Positions 43,139 to 51,236 of a stretch of 64,000 bases of DNA are shown here, piece by piece. Origin of the DNA: Virgisporangium aliadipatigenens. GTDB lineage: Bacteria > Actinomycetota > Actinomycetes > Mycobacteriales > Micromonosporaceae. The notes under the pieces were generated by a model that worked only from the letters and a program-made list of their open reading frames with translations, had not been told where the DNA came from and ran no database searches. The number at the start of each line of letters is the position of its first letter. The first letter of the stretch is position 1. Position numbers and translations under genes: made by a program. The stretch covers positions 682,001 to 746,000 of the forward strand of contig NZ_BOPF01000002.1 of assembly GCF_016863615.1 (NCBI RefSeq), given 5' to 3'.

Positions 43139-44998
43139 TCACTTCGTGCTCGCCCACTCGCCGACGGAGACCGTCATGTTGTCGTACGGGTCCATGCCCG
43201 AGTAGTGCAGCGCCGTCCAGTCCCGCTGGTTGTTCGCCAGCTGCCACTCCCACACGTGGAACCCGGCGTACTGGCCGGTCGGGATCTGTTCGGCGGCGCA
43301 GCCGGTGCCGTACAGCGCCTTGAGGTCGGCCACCTCCAGGACCGTCCTGCCGTCGACCGTCGCGACGAACGTGTTGCCGAACGCCCGCAGCGTCACCCGG
43401 TGCTGGGCGAGCGTGGTCGTCCCGGGCGGGGCGAACGCGCCGGCGAGCCGGGTCGCGCAGCCGGTGCGCCCGTCGCTGCGCGTGTTCGTCAGCGTGAACC
43501 CGGGCCCGGTCAGCGTCTGCCCGTCGACCGTGGTGGTGTAGGCCGGCTCGTAGCGCAGCACCAGGCCCTGGCCCCACCGGTCGCCGCGCAGGATCGCCCC
43601 GTAGCCGCGCTCCGCCGAGAACTTCGTGGTCCAGATGTCGTAGGCGAGGCCGTGGTCGGCGCTGCGCAGCGGCTCCGCCGTCACCCGCACCGAGCGGCCG
43701 GTCTGCTCGGCGTCCTCCCAGCTGCCGCCGCTCGCCAGGTCGTAGGCGCTCAGCGGCATGTCGCCGCCGATCTGCGCGGTCTCCCGGGACCACTCCTGCT
43801 CACCGGTCTCGCTGACCCCGCTGACCACGATCGTGTACAGGCCCTGCGGCACGTCGTACATCGAGATGGCGGTGGTGCCCGGTTCCAGCCACTGCTCGGC
43901 GGTGTACCCGTCGGCGCGGGAGATCCGCATGACCGTGTTCGGGTAGGCGGCCAGGTCGCCGCTGGCCAGGTCCAGTTCGGCCTGGATCCGGCCGAGCGTG
44001 TGGTTGACGGTGACCCGCTGCGCCTGCGACTCCTCCTGCGCGGGGGCGACGCGGGCCGTCGGACCGACGCCGCTCGCGTACCCGTCCGCGTAGACGGCGT
44101 TCACGGCGAACTCCGCGGAGCCGGTCGCCTCGGGCCACGACTCCGGCAGGTCGATCGCGGTGGAGGTGCCCGTGACGTCGACCTGGGTGGCGTCGGCCCA
44201 CGACGCGTCGTACGCCACGTAGGCGCCGTCCGCGTAGCCGTACCGCACCGTGTAGTGCGCGATCGCGCCGTGCTCCGGGCTGACGCCGGCCTTCCAGTTC
44301 AGCAGGAACCGGCGCGGGTCGGCCGGGTCCCGCTTGGCGGTGAGGCCGGTCGGCTCCGCCACCGGGGTCGCGACGGCGGCCGGCACGACGGCCTGCGCCT
44401 GCGGGCCGCACGACTCGTAGCCGTTGCGCGCCGACATCCGCACGGTCAGCCGCGTGGTCGCCGGAACGTTCGGCAGGACGACGGAGTGCCCGCCGGGCCA
44501 CAGGTGGGTGTTGTAGTTCTCGCCCCAGCCGTCGAGCGTGTAGCCGGTGATCGGGTGGTAGCCCTCGTCGCGCGGCGTCTCCCAGGTGACCGTGACGTCG
44601 CTGCCGTTGCGGGTGGCCTTCAGCCCCTCCACCGGCCCGGGGGCGACCGTGCCGAGCCAGACGCTCTTCGAGACGGTGCCCGCGCCGGCGGAGTCCCGCG
44701 CCGCCACATTGAACCGGTACCGCTTGCACCCGTCCGGCACCGCGAACGACATCGAGGTGGTGCCCGCCGGCACGACCGTCACGGTGTCCTTCTTGCCGTC
44801 GAAGAAGCTGACGTAGTACCGCGCCGCGCCCTCGACCGGCTGCCACGTGAGGTTCGCCGTGTTCAGGTCCGCGCCGCGGGTCACCTGCACGCCGCTCGGG
44901 GCGCCCGGGCCGGCCATCGCCACCCCCGCGCCCCACGCCAGCAGGGTCCCCCCGGCGGCCACCGCCACCAGCGGCTTCGCCGCGCGCTTCCAGTTCAT
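43139..44998 (-). CDS. secreted fibronectin type III repeat protein, paralogue A
   Basis: 619 residues from the ATG at 44998, preceded by GGAGGA; upstream frame is not coding. A signal peptide (KPLVAVAAGGTLLAWGAGVAMA) leads to three fibronectin type III-like modules (about residues 30-115, 118-210 and 220-325), with the repeated phrase GPGAPSGVQVTR/GPVEGLKATR. The C-terminal half has WLEPGT, then a jelly-roll-like region with GAILRGDRWGQGLVLRY and NTFVATVDGRTVLEV, which may be a lectin-type fold. It is probably an extracellular surface or glycan-binding protein; no enzyme motif was recognised. It is a paralogue of the next upstream gene. Confidence 0.8.
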   Translation of the reverse strand: MNWKRAAKPLVAVAAGGTLLAWGAGVAMAGPGAPSGVQVTRGADLNTANLTWQPVEGAARYYVSFFDGKKDTVTVVPAGTTSMSFAVPDGCKRYRFNVAARDSAGAGTVSKSVWLGTVAPGPVEGLKATRNGSDVTVTWETPRDEGYHPITGYTLDGWGENYNTHLWPGGHSVVLPNVPATTRLTVRMSARNGYESCGPQAQAVVPAAVATPVAEPTGLTAKRDPADPRRFLLNWKAGVSPEHGAIAHYTVRYGYADGAYVAYDASWADATQVDVTGTSTAIDLPESWPEATGSAEFAVNAVYADGYASGVGPTARVAPAQEESQAQRVTVNHTLGRIQAELDLASGDLAAYPNTVMRISRADGYTAEQWLEPGTTAISMYDVPQGLYTIVVSGVSETGEQEWSRETAQIGGDMPLSAYDLASGGSWEDAEQTGRSVRVTAEPLRSADHGLAYDIWTTKFSAERGYGAILRGDRWGQGLVLRYEPAYTTTVDGQTLTGPGFTLTNTRSDGRTGCATRLAGAFAPPGTTTLAQHRVTLRAFGNTFVATVDGRTVLEVADLKALYGTGCAAEQIPTGQYAGFHVWEWQLANNQRDWTALHYSGMDPYDNMTVSVGEWASTK

Positions 44999-45108
44999 CG
45001 TGTGCGTTCCTCCCCGGTCGCTGCCAGGTCGTTCACGTTGCCGGGCGGGGTTCAAGCGCGGCTCAAGGCCGGCTCCGGATCGGTTGTTCGCAGCCGGCGG
45101 GCGCGGAC

Positions 45109-45149
45109 GCGTCGAAGGCCCTCCCCGGTGTGGGAAGGGCCTTCGACGC
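45109..45149 (-). terminator. strong terminator after FN3 paralogue B
   Basis: A perfect 14-bp stem (arms 45109-45122 and 45136-45149) with a 13-base loop starts nine bases past the stop at 45159. It should separate transcription of the two paralogues, so each has its own promoter. Confidence 0.85.
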
Positions 45150-45158
45150 ATGGAGCTG

Positions 45159-46922
45159 TCAGACGCCGGTGCCGATCGCGATGTTCGAGAACGGCTTCAG
45201 GTAGATGTCGTGCCACACGTGCACGGCCACCTTCTCGCCCCGGGGCGCGTCGCCGCCGCAGTTCGCGGCGTTCACGGCCTTGATGTCGGAGACCTGCAGG
45301 ACGGTCTTGCCGTCGACGGTCGCGGTGAACGTGTTGCCGATCGCGCGCACCACCACCCGGTGCCGACCCGCGCCGAACGTGCCGGGCGGGGCGAAGGCGC
45401 CCGCGAGCTGCTTGCCGCACTCGGTGTTGTTGGTCAGCTTCACCAGGGAGAACCCGGGCCCGGTCAGCGCCTTGCCGTCGACCGTCTCGGTGTGGTTCGG
45501 CTCGTAGCGGAACACCAGGCCGCTCTGCTTGGTCGAGTACACGTCCGCCGTGGCGCGCACCATCGCCGCGTAGCTCTCGTTGGCCGCCGTGTCGATCGAG
45601 TACGCGAGGCTCTGGTCCTGGCTGCCGAGCGGCTTGTTCACCGCCATGATCGCGTTGCCGCTGGCGCCCTTCCAGGTGGTGCCGAGGTCGTCGAAGTCGG
45701 CGTCCGAGGCGAGGGTGTCGCCGCCGATCTGCACCGTCTCCCGCGACCACTCCTCCTCGCCCAGCTCGTTCGCGCCGCTGACCGTCACCGTGTAGACACC
45801 CTTGGGCACGTCGTACATCGCGATCGAACGGGTGCCCGGCTCCAGCCACTCCTCGCTGGTGTAGCCGTCGGCGCGGCTGACCCGCAGCACGGCGTTCGGG
45901 TAGGCGGCGTACTGGCCGGAGGCCAGCTCGAGGCGGGCGAAGATCCGGCCGAACGTGTGGCTGACCGTCACCTTCTGCGACGGCACGTAGGGCTTGCCGC
46001 CGAGGTTCGCCCACGCGTGGCCGCCGAACTGGCCGTCGGCGAACCACGCGACCACGGCGAAGGTCGCGCCGTCGGGGTCGTTCCACGTCTCCGGCAGGTC
46101 GACGGTGGTGCTGGTGCCCGTCAGGTCCACCGTCTTCCAGGTGGTCGAACCGTACAGGTACTTGAACGTGTAGTGGTGCACCGCGCCGTGCGAGGTGTTC
46201 TTCGGCGCCTGCCACGTGAGGGTCAGGTGCCGCGGGTCGGCCGGATCCCGGTTGACCTTGAACTGCCCCGGCTCGTCGGAGTCCGGGTCCTTGCTGACCT
46301 TGGACATCACGTGGGTCGAGGTGCAGCCGGCGAGGCTGTTGTACGGGCTCACCATGGCCAGCGCGTCCATGGTCGGGCTGACGTCGGTGAACGTCGTCGT
46401 CAGGCCGGTCACGGAGCGGCGCACGGTCTGGCCGTTGACGCTCAGCCCCACGTCGTAGTGGTCCACCGGGGCGTCACCCGCGTGCGCCGGCGGCTGCCAG
46501 GTGACCGTCACGGCGGTCGCGTCCGCGCTGCGGGTCACCTTGACGTTCGACGCCTCACCCGGGCCGGCGGTGTCCAGCCAGGTGCTCTTCGACGCGGTGC
46601 CCTTCCCGGAGGCGTCCCGGGACGCCACCTTGAACCGCCACCGCCCGCACAGTCCGGCGTCGTCGAACGCGAATGAGGTGGCGCCTCCGGCAATCACGGA
46701 GACCTTCTCGTGGCTGCCGTCGGAGACGCTGACGTGGTAGTTCGTCGCGCCCTCGACCGGAGCCCACGACACGGTCACCTTGGACGGGTCGTCGGCGTTC
46801 CGGGTCACCGTCACGCCGGTCGGCGCACCGGGACCGGCCATCGCCACGCCCGCGCCCCACACCAGCAGGGTCCCGCCCGCCGCCACCGCCACCAGTGGCC
46901 TGGCCGCCTGCTTCCACCTCAT
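45159..46922 (-). CDS. secreted fibronectin type III repeat protein, paralogue B
   Basis: 587 residues, with a signal peptide almost the same as that of paralogue A (RPLVAVAAGGTLLVWGAGVAMA). The module order is also the same: three FN3-like units, the ADGYTSEEWLEPGT phrase near 370, EEEWSRETVQIGGD near 408 and the closing jelly-roll-like domain with NTFTATVDGKTVLQV. The two proteins are clearly a tandem duplication that has diverged. It is divergent from the SigE-family sigma gene, so that sigma factor could drive it. No enzyme motif was seen. Confidence 0.8.
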   Translation of the reverse strand: MRWKQAARPLVAVAAGGTLLVWGAGVAMAGPGAPTGVTVTRNADDPSKVTVSWAPVEGATNYHVSVSDGSHEKVSVIAGGATSFAFDDAGLCGRWRFKVASRDASGKGTASKSTWLDTAGPGEASNVKVTRSADATAVTVTWQPPAHAGDAPVDHYDVGLSVNGQTVRRSVTGLTTTFTDVSPTMDALAMVSPYNSLAGCTSTHVMSKVSKDPDSDEPGQFKVNRDPADPRHLTLTWQAPKNTSHGAVHHYTFKYLYGSTTWKTVDLTGTSTTVDLPETWNDPDGATFAVVAWFADGQFGGHAWANLGGKPYVPSQKVTVSHTFGRIFARLELASGQYAAYPNAVLRVSRADGYTSEEWLEPGTRSIAMYDVPKGVYTVTVSGANELGEEEWSRETVQIGGDTLASDADFDDLGTTWKGASGNAIMAVNKPLGSQDQSLAYSIDTAANESYAAMVRATADVYSTKQSGLVFRYEPNHTETVDGKALTGPGFSLVKLTNNTECGKQLAGAFAPPGTFGAGRHRVVVRAIGNTFTATVDGKTVLQVSDIKAVNAANCGGDAPRGEKVAVHVWHDIYLKPFSNIAIGTGV

Positions 46923-47045
46923 CGAGTTTCTGTCCTCTCACTGTCGGTCAACCTGATCGAGAGTGCCGGGCCAGATTCAAGAGCGGATCAAGGAAGGCTC
47001 CGGTCCTGACAACTTCTTCACATCCCCCGACCAGGATCTCGAGGT

Positions 47046-47537
47046 ATGCCGGAGGAGTTCGTCGAGTACGTGCGGGGCCGTGCCCCCCGCCTGCGCCAGC
47101 GCGCCTACCTGATGTGCCGGGACCGGGCCTTCGCCCATGACCTCACCCAGGACACCCTGGCCAAGCTCTATGTCTCGTGGGAACGGGCCCGTGAGGCGGA
47201 CAACCTCGACGCCTACGTCTCGCGGATCATGCTGCGCACGTTCCTCGACCACAAGCGTTCGCGCGCCGCGCGTGAGGTCGCCGTGGCGGAGATCTTCCCG
47301 CACGGGGAGCACCGGGACCCGTCCCCGGAGACCAGGCTCGCCCTGATGGCGGCGCTGCGGCGGCTCCCGACCCGCGACCGCGCCATCGTGGTGCTGCGCT
47401 ACTGGGAGGATCACAGCGTCGAGTCGGTCGCCGCGATGCTGAACGTCTCCACGTCGATGGTGAAGACCCGCAGCATGCGCGCCCTGGCCCGGCTGCGTCA
47501 GCTGCTCGCCGCCGAGGCCACCGCGCTCGCCGCGTAG
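47046..47537 (+). CDS. SigE-family ECF sigma factor
   Basis: 163 residues, the short SigE-family form of actinomycetes. Region 2 has FVEYVRGRAPRLRQRAYLMC and DRAFAHDLTQDTLAKLYVSW; region 4 has LRRLPTRDRAIVVLRYWEDHSVESVAAMLNVS (in parts) and STSMVKTRSMRALARLR. No anti-sigma gene is adjacent. It is divergent from the FN3 paralogues across 123 bases and convergent with a two-component kinase. Control of the neighbouring secreted proteins is plausible but unproven. Confidence 0.93.
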   Translation: MPEEFVEYVRGRAPRLRQRAYLMCRDRAFAHDLTQDTLAKLYVSWERAREADNLDAYVSRIMLRTFLDHKRSRAAREVAVAEIFPHGEHRDPSPETRLALMAALRRLPTRDRAIVVLRYWEDHSVESVAAMLNVSTSMVKTRSMRALARLRQLLAAEATALAA

Positions 47538-47557
47538 GTGTTGCTGTTCCCTAGCGG
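47530..47557. terminator. short hairpin joining two convergent stop codons
   Basis: CCGCGTAGG at 47530-47538 pairs with CCTAGCGG at 47550-47557 with one bulged base. The arms contain the stop codons of the sigma gene and of the convergent kinase gene. It is weak but well placed as a bidirectional terminator. Confidence 0.4.
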
Positions 47558-49425
47558 ATGGCCGGGGCGCGGGTCGGGAAGCGCATCGTGAAGGTGGTGC
47601 CCCGGCCCGGCGCGCTCGTCACCGTGACGCTGCCGTTGTGGGCGTCCACGATCTGCTTCACGATCGCCAGGCCCAGGCCGCTGCCGCCGGTCTCCCGGGT
47701 GCGCGAGCGGTCGGCCCGCCAGAAGCGGTCGAACACGTGCGGCAGGTCCTCGGCGGCGATGCCGGTGCCGGTGTCGCTGACCTCCAGTTCGACGACGTCC
47801 TCGACCAGCCGGCCGTGGACCGTCACGCGGCCGCCGGGCGGGGTGTAGCGCACGGCGTTCGACACGAGGTTGCCGACGGCCTGGCGCAGCCGCACCGGAT
47901 CGGCCGGCAGGCTCGGGTCGCCCGAGGTGCGGGTGGCCAGGGTGACGGCCGCGGCGTCGGCGTTCCCGCCGTGGGCGGTCACCACCTGGTCGAGCAGGTC
48001 CGCCACCCGCACCGGCTCGCGGTGCAGTCGCAGCCGGCCCGCGTCGGCCGCGGCGAGGTCCTGCAGGTCGTCGATCAGGTGCTGGAGCTGCAGCGCCTCG
48101 TTGAGCAGCGCGGCGGTCAGCGCCGGGTCGGACAGCGGCGTCGCGAGGCCGTCCTCGGCCGCCTCCAGCCAGCTGCGAATGTTGGTCAGCGGGGTGCGCA
48201 GCTCGTGGGCGACGTCGCGGACCAGGTCCTTTCGTTGGGCGTCGGCGCGCTCACGCCGTTCCGACAAGTCATTGAGGGCCGCGGCCAGCACCCCGATCTC
48301 ACCCCGGTCGCCGACGCGGGCCGGGCCTCCCGAAGGGTCCTGGGCGGCCTCGGTCAACGCCCGCAGCGGACGGATCAGCCGGGCCGCGACGAGCGCCGTG
48401 ATCGCGATCGTGATCGTCAGGACGAGCGCGGTCACCCCGGCGATGCGCAGCAGGTTCTCCCGCGACAGGTTGAACCGCGTCGTGGAGATGCCGCCCGGGC
48501 TCATCACGAACAGCAGCGCCGGCGGCGCCACGTAGGGCCGCAGCTGCTCGCGGTAGCTGGAGTCGACACAGTTCTGCGCGGTGACCCGCTGGTTCTCCGG
48601 GAACATGTCGCTGATGTCCCGTTCGGTCGGCGAGCGGAGGTAGAACTTCTGCGCCGGGATGCCCTGGCGGGACAGGCACGCGAGCGAGGAACGGTTCAAC
48701 ACGTCCAGCGCCCGCAGCTCGGTCGGCATCAGCTCGTCCAGGTATCCGTCCGGACCCAGGTCGGCCGCCTCACCCGGCTTGACCGGTCGGGCGCCACCGG
48801 CCGGGCCGCCGCACTCCTGCCGGATGACCTCCTTCTCCTTGGCGTCGTCCAGGCCGGCGTAGTTCGGGGAGGTGATCTCCACCTTCTGCCGGCCGTTCGG
48901 CTGCTCCACCGCGCGCGCATCAAAGCCCGACCTGGTCAGGCAGGTGAGGATCCGGTCGGCCATCGTCTTCTGGTCCGCCCGTTCCTGATCGGTCAGCCGG
49001 TAGGGGCCGACGGCCCGCCGGTCGATCCGGTCCGACGCCGAGTTCGGTGACAGCAGGGAGTCGGTGTTGAGGGGGTTCAGGGTGGCCGACTCGCGCTCGG
49101 GCAGGTCGGCGGCCGGCGAGGAGACCGCGATCGGGGTGCGCCCCTCGAGGGTGGTGATCACGATCTGGCGGCCGGTGCGCTGCGAGAGGTCGGCGACGAG
49201 TTCGCTCACGCCGTCCCAGGTCGGGTGCAGGGCCGCGAACCCGACGAGGGCGTCGTAGATCGCCGCGTCGTCGGTGAGCGCCTGCCCCTGCGCCTGCTGG
49301 AACGCCCGCGTGGTGCTCTGCACCGCCAGCCAGGCCGTGGCCGCCGTCGAACAGACCACGATGAGGATCGAGGTCGCGATCAGCCGCAGCAGGAGGCTGC
49401 GCCGCAGGGGGACCCTATCCGCCAT
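47551..49425 (-). CDS. membrane sensor histidine kinase
   Basis: 624 residues. A TM (about 13-33) and a second TM (about 325-350) bracket a large extracytoplasmic domain with several Cys residues (ILTCLTRSG, RQECGG, SLACLSRQG, AQNCVDS) that could form disulfides. HAMP follows, then the HisKA box RDVAHELRTPLTNIRSW with the phosphorylated His near residue 408, then HATPase_c with N (NLVSNAVRYTPPGG), G1 (VSDTGTGI) and G2 (GGSGLGLAIV) motifs. It overlaps the regulator gene by 11 bases, so the pair forms one two-component system. The signal is unknown. Confidence 0.94.
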   Translation of the reverse strand: MADRVPLRRSLLLRLIATSILIVVCSTAATAWLAVQSTTRAFQQAQGQALTDDAAIYDALVGFAALHPTWDGVSELVADLSQRTGRQIVITTLEGRTPIAVSSPAADLPERESATLNPLNTDSLLSPNSASDRIDRRAVGPYRLTDQERADQKTMADRILTCLTRSGFDARAVEQPNGRQKVEITSPNYAGLDDAKEKEVIRQECGGPAGGARPVKPGEAADLGPDGYLDELMPTELRALDVLNRSSLACLSRQGIPAQKFYLRSPTERDISDMFPENQRVTAQNCVDSSYREQLRPYVAPPALLFVMSPGGISTTRFNLSRENLLRIAGVTALVLTITIAITALVAARLIRPLRALTEAAQDPSGGPARVGDRGEIGVLAAALNDLSERRERADAQRKDLVRDVAHELRTPLTNIRSWLEAAEDGLATPLSDPALTAALLNEALQLQHLIDDLQDLAAADAGRLRLHREPVRVADLLDQVVTAHGGNADAAAVTLATRTSGDPSLPADPVRLRQAVGNLVSNAVRYTPPGGRVTVHGRLVEDVVELEVSDTGTGIAAEDLPHVFDRFWRADRSRTRETGGSGLGLAIVKQIVDAHNGSVTVTSAPGRGTTFTMRFPTRAPAIR

Positions 49426-50104
49426 GGATCTTGTATCCCACGCCGAACACCGTCCGGATGTACTCCGGTCGGGCCGGATCGGCCTCGATCTTCTTGCGCA
49501 GGTTGCGCACGTGCACGTCGACGGTGCGTTCCGTGGTGGCCCGGTCGATCACGCTGGTGCGCACCAGCAACTGCTGGCGGGTGAAGACGCGGCCCGGCCG
49601 GGCCACCATGGCGGCCAGGATCTCGAACTCGCCCGGCGTGCACTCCACGGGGCGGCCGTCGACGCGGACCTCGCGGCGTTCGACGTCGACGGCCAGGCCG
49701 CCGGCGCGCAGCAGTTGCCGTTCCTCCTGGGCGGGTGCCGGTCGGCCGGCGCGCCGCAGCAGGGTGCGCACGCGCGCCACGAGCTCCCGCGGGCTGTACG
49801 GCTTGGTCAGGTAGTCGTCGGCGCCGGTCTCCAACCCGATGAGCAGGTCGTCCTCGGTCGAACGGGCGGTCAGCATGAGCACCGGCACGTCCGACTCGCG
49901 GCGCAGCACCCGGCAGACCTCCAGGCCGTCGGTGTGCGGCATCATCACGTCGAGCACGACGAGATCCGGCCGTTCCCGGCGGACGGTGTCGATCGCGGCG
50001 CGTCCGTCCCGGACGACCGTCGTCGTGTGGCCGTCCTGCTCCAGATAGCGGCGGATCACCTCGGCCTGCATGGCGTTGTCCTCGGCCACCAGCACGAAGG
50101 GCAT
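49415..50104 (-). CDS. OmpR/PhoB-type response regulator
   Basis: 229 residues from the ATG at 50104. The receiver has the acidic pair EDN near residue 9, the phosphoacceptor Asp in VVLDVMMPHTDG near 51, and the LTKPYSPREL Lys near 101. The winged-helix output has GEFEILAAMVARPGRVFTRQQLL near 153 and the final VFGVGYKIHGG. It is encoded directly before its kinase. On the minus strand TACGGT lies seven bases before the ATG and no ribosome site is present, so the transcript is probably leaderless. Confidence 0.95.
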   Translation of the reverse strand: MPFVLVAEDNAMQAEVIRRYLEQDGHTTTVVRDGRAAIDTVRRERPDLVVLDVMMPHTDGLEVCRVLRRESDVPVLMLTARSTEDDLLIGLETGADDYLTKPYSPRELVARVRTLLRRAGRPAPAQEERQLLRAGGLAVDVERREVRVDGRPVECTPGEFEILAAMVARPGRVFTRQQLLVRTSVIDRATTERTVDVHVRNLRKKIEADPARPEYIRTVFGVGYKIHGG

Positions 50105-50111
50105 GGCGTGC

Positions 50112-50117
50112 ACCGTA
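50112..50117 (-). promoter_or_regulatory. -10 element for the two-component operon, probable leaderless start
   Basis: On the minus strand TACGGT is seven bases before the ATG at 50104; this supports that start over the longer frame beginning at 50140. Confidence 0.5.
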
Positions 50118-50210
50118 AACCCGCTCGCGAATCTTGACAAACCTCGCCCTCTTCACCACTTCCTGACATCCCCGTGCCGGCCGCCCGGGCGCCCGATCAA
50201 GATCACCCGC

Positions 50211-51203
50211 CTACGGCCCGAACGGGTCCCAGTGCGCCGCGGTGCGCAGCAACGACAGCGCCGCCTCCGGATGAGCGGCGGCCCACCGGTCGTCGAAGAG
50301 GAACCACTGGTCGAAGCCGAAGAAGTCGTCGATGTACCGGGCGACCTGCGCGATGTGTGGATCCACCCGCACCAGGGACCGGGTGGGCGGCTCCGGATCG
50401 GGCCGCAGGTCGAAGAGCGCCGCCTGCTCGGGTCGCGGCAGGAGGACCGGCGGCACGAGTTCCGCGGACGGGTCGTAGCCGTCCAGCCGGGAGTAGCGGT
50501 GCAGCGCCGGCCCGGGGTCGTTCTCGCCGGGCGCCACGAGGGCCCGGAGCAGCCGCGCCTCGTCCGGCAGGGCCTCGGCCCGCGCGTCGTCGAGGTCGCG
50601 CAGCGTCGCGCCGAGGTTCGGCAGACTCACGCCGGGGAACGCGACCGCGCCGGCCACGTCCAGGTTGGAGCCCTCGGGCGTCGGGTCCCAGCCGATGCGC
50701 ACGGACCAGACGCAGTGCGCGGCCGGCGGGGCGATCCGCACGGTGCGCACCGGCACGTCGGGCACGAACGCGTCGCCGTCGCCGGCGGAGAAGGGCAGCG
50801 GCCACGCGTCGTTCAGCAGGTACGCGAGCCGGTCGGGCGACGCCGCCACGGCCACGTCGTCGAGCAGGTAGTAGGCGAGGTCGACCTCGTCGTCGTCGGT
50901 GCGCACCCGCAGGGTGTGTTCGTCCAGCCGAACGTTGACGGTGACGTCGTCGCCCTCGACGTACAGGTGCTCGTACAGCAGCGCGCGCAGTTCGTCGACG
51001 GTCGCGGGCTTCGGCAGGTCGTGCTCGTGCACCGCCTCGAAGATCGACTCCAGCCCGTAGGCGTCGATGTCCTGATCGGCGAGCCACTTCTCCGGATCCT
51101 CACCCCAGCCCCGACGGAACCAGTCGAGGACGGTCGCGTCGGGGAGGGTGACGATCGACTTGCTGAACGGCCCGAAGTCCCGCCAGCGGCACACGTAATA
51201 CAC
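50211..51203 (-). CDS. protein of unknown function, possibly immunity-like
   Basis: 330 residues from the GTG at 51203. There is no signal peptide, TM segment or recognised domain. The sequence is acidic and rich in Trp, Asp and Leu, with phrases such as FDQWFLFDDRWAAAHPEAALSLLRTAAHW at the C-terminus (given here in part). Composition of this kind is seen in immunity or SUKH-like proteins, but I cannot support that family. TAGAGT six bases before the GTG suggests a leaderless transcript. That hexamer overlaps the terminator hairpin of the GH76 gene upstream. Confidence 0.65.
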   Translation of the reverse strand: MYYVCRWRDFGPFSKSIVTLPDATVLDWFRRGWGEDPEKWLADQDIDAYGLESIFEAVHEHDLPKPATVDELRALLYEHLYVEGDDVTVNVRLDEHTLRVRTDDDEVDLAYYLLDDVAVAASPDRLAYLLNDAWPLPFSAGDGDAFVPDVPVRTVRIAPPAAHCVWSVRIGWDPTPEGSNLDVAGAVAFPGVSLPNLGATLRDLDDARAEALPDEARLLRALVAPGENDPGPALHRYSRLDGYDPSAELVPPVLLPRPEQAALFDLRPDPEPPTRSLVRVDPHIAQVARYIDDFFGFDQWFLFDDRWAAAHPEAALSLLRTAAHWDPFGP

Positions 51204-51209
51204 GCGGCC

Positions 51210-51215
51210 ACTCTA
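51210..51215 (-). promoter_or_regulatory. -10 element for the 330-residue protein, probable leaderless start
   Basis: On the minus strand TAGAGT is six bases before the GTG at 51203 and overlaps one arm of the hairpin at 51212-51236. Confidence 0.5.
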
Positions 51216-51236
51216 GGGCGCGTCTCCTGCCCTAGA
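51212..51236 (-). terminator. hairpin over the GH76 stop codon
   Basis: TCTAGGGC at 51212-51219 pairs perfectly with GCCCTAGA at 51229-51236 around a nine-base loop; the second arm contains the GH76 stop (51232-51234). It is a short terminator that also overlaps the next promoter. Confidence 0.55.
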
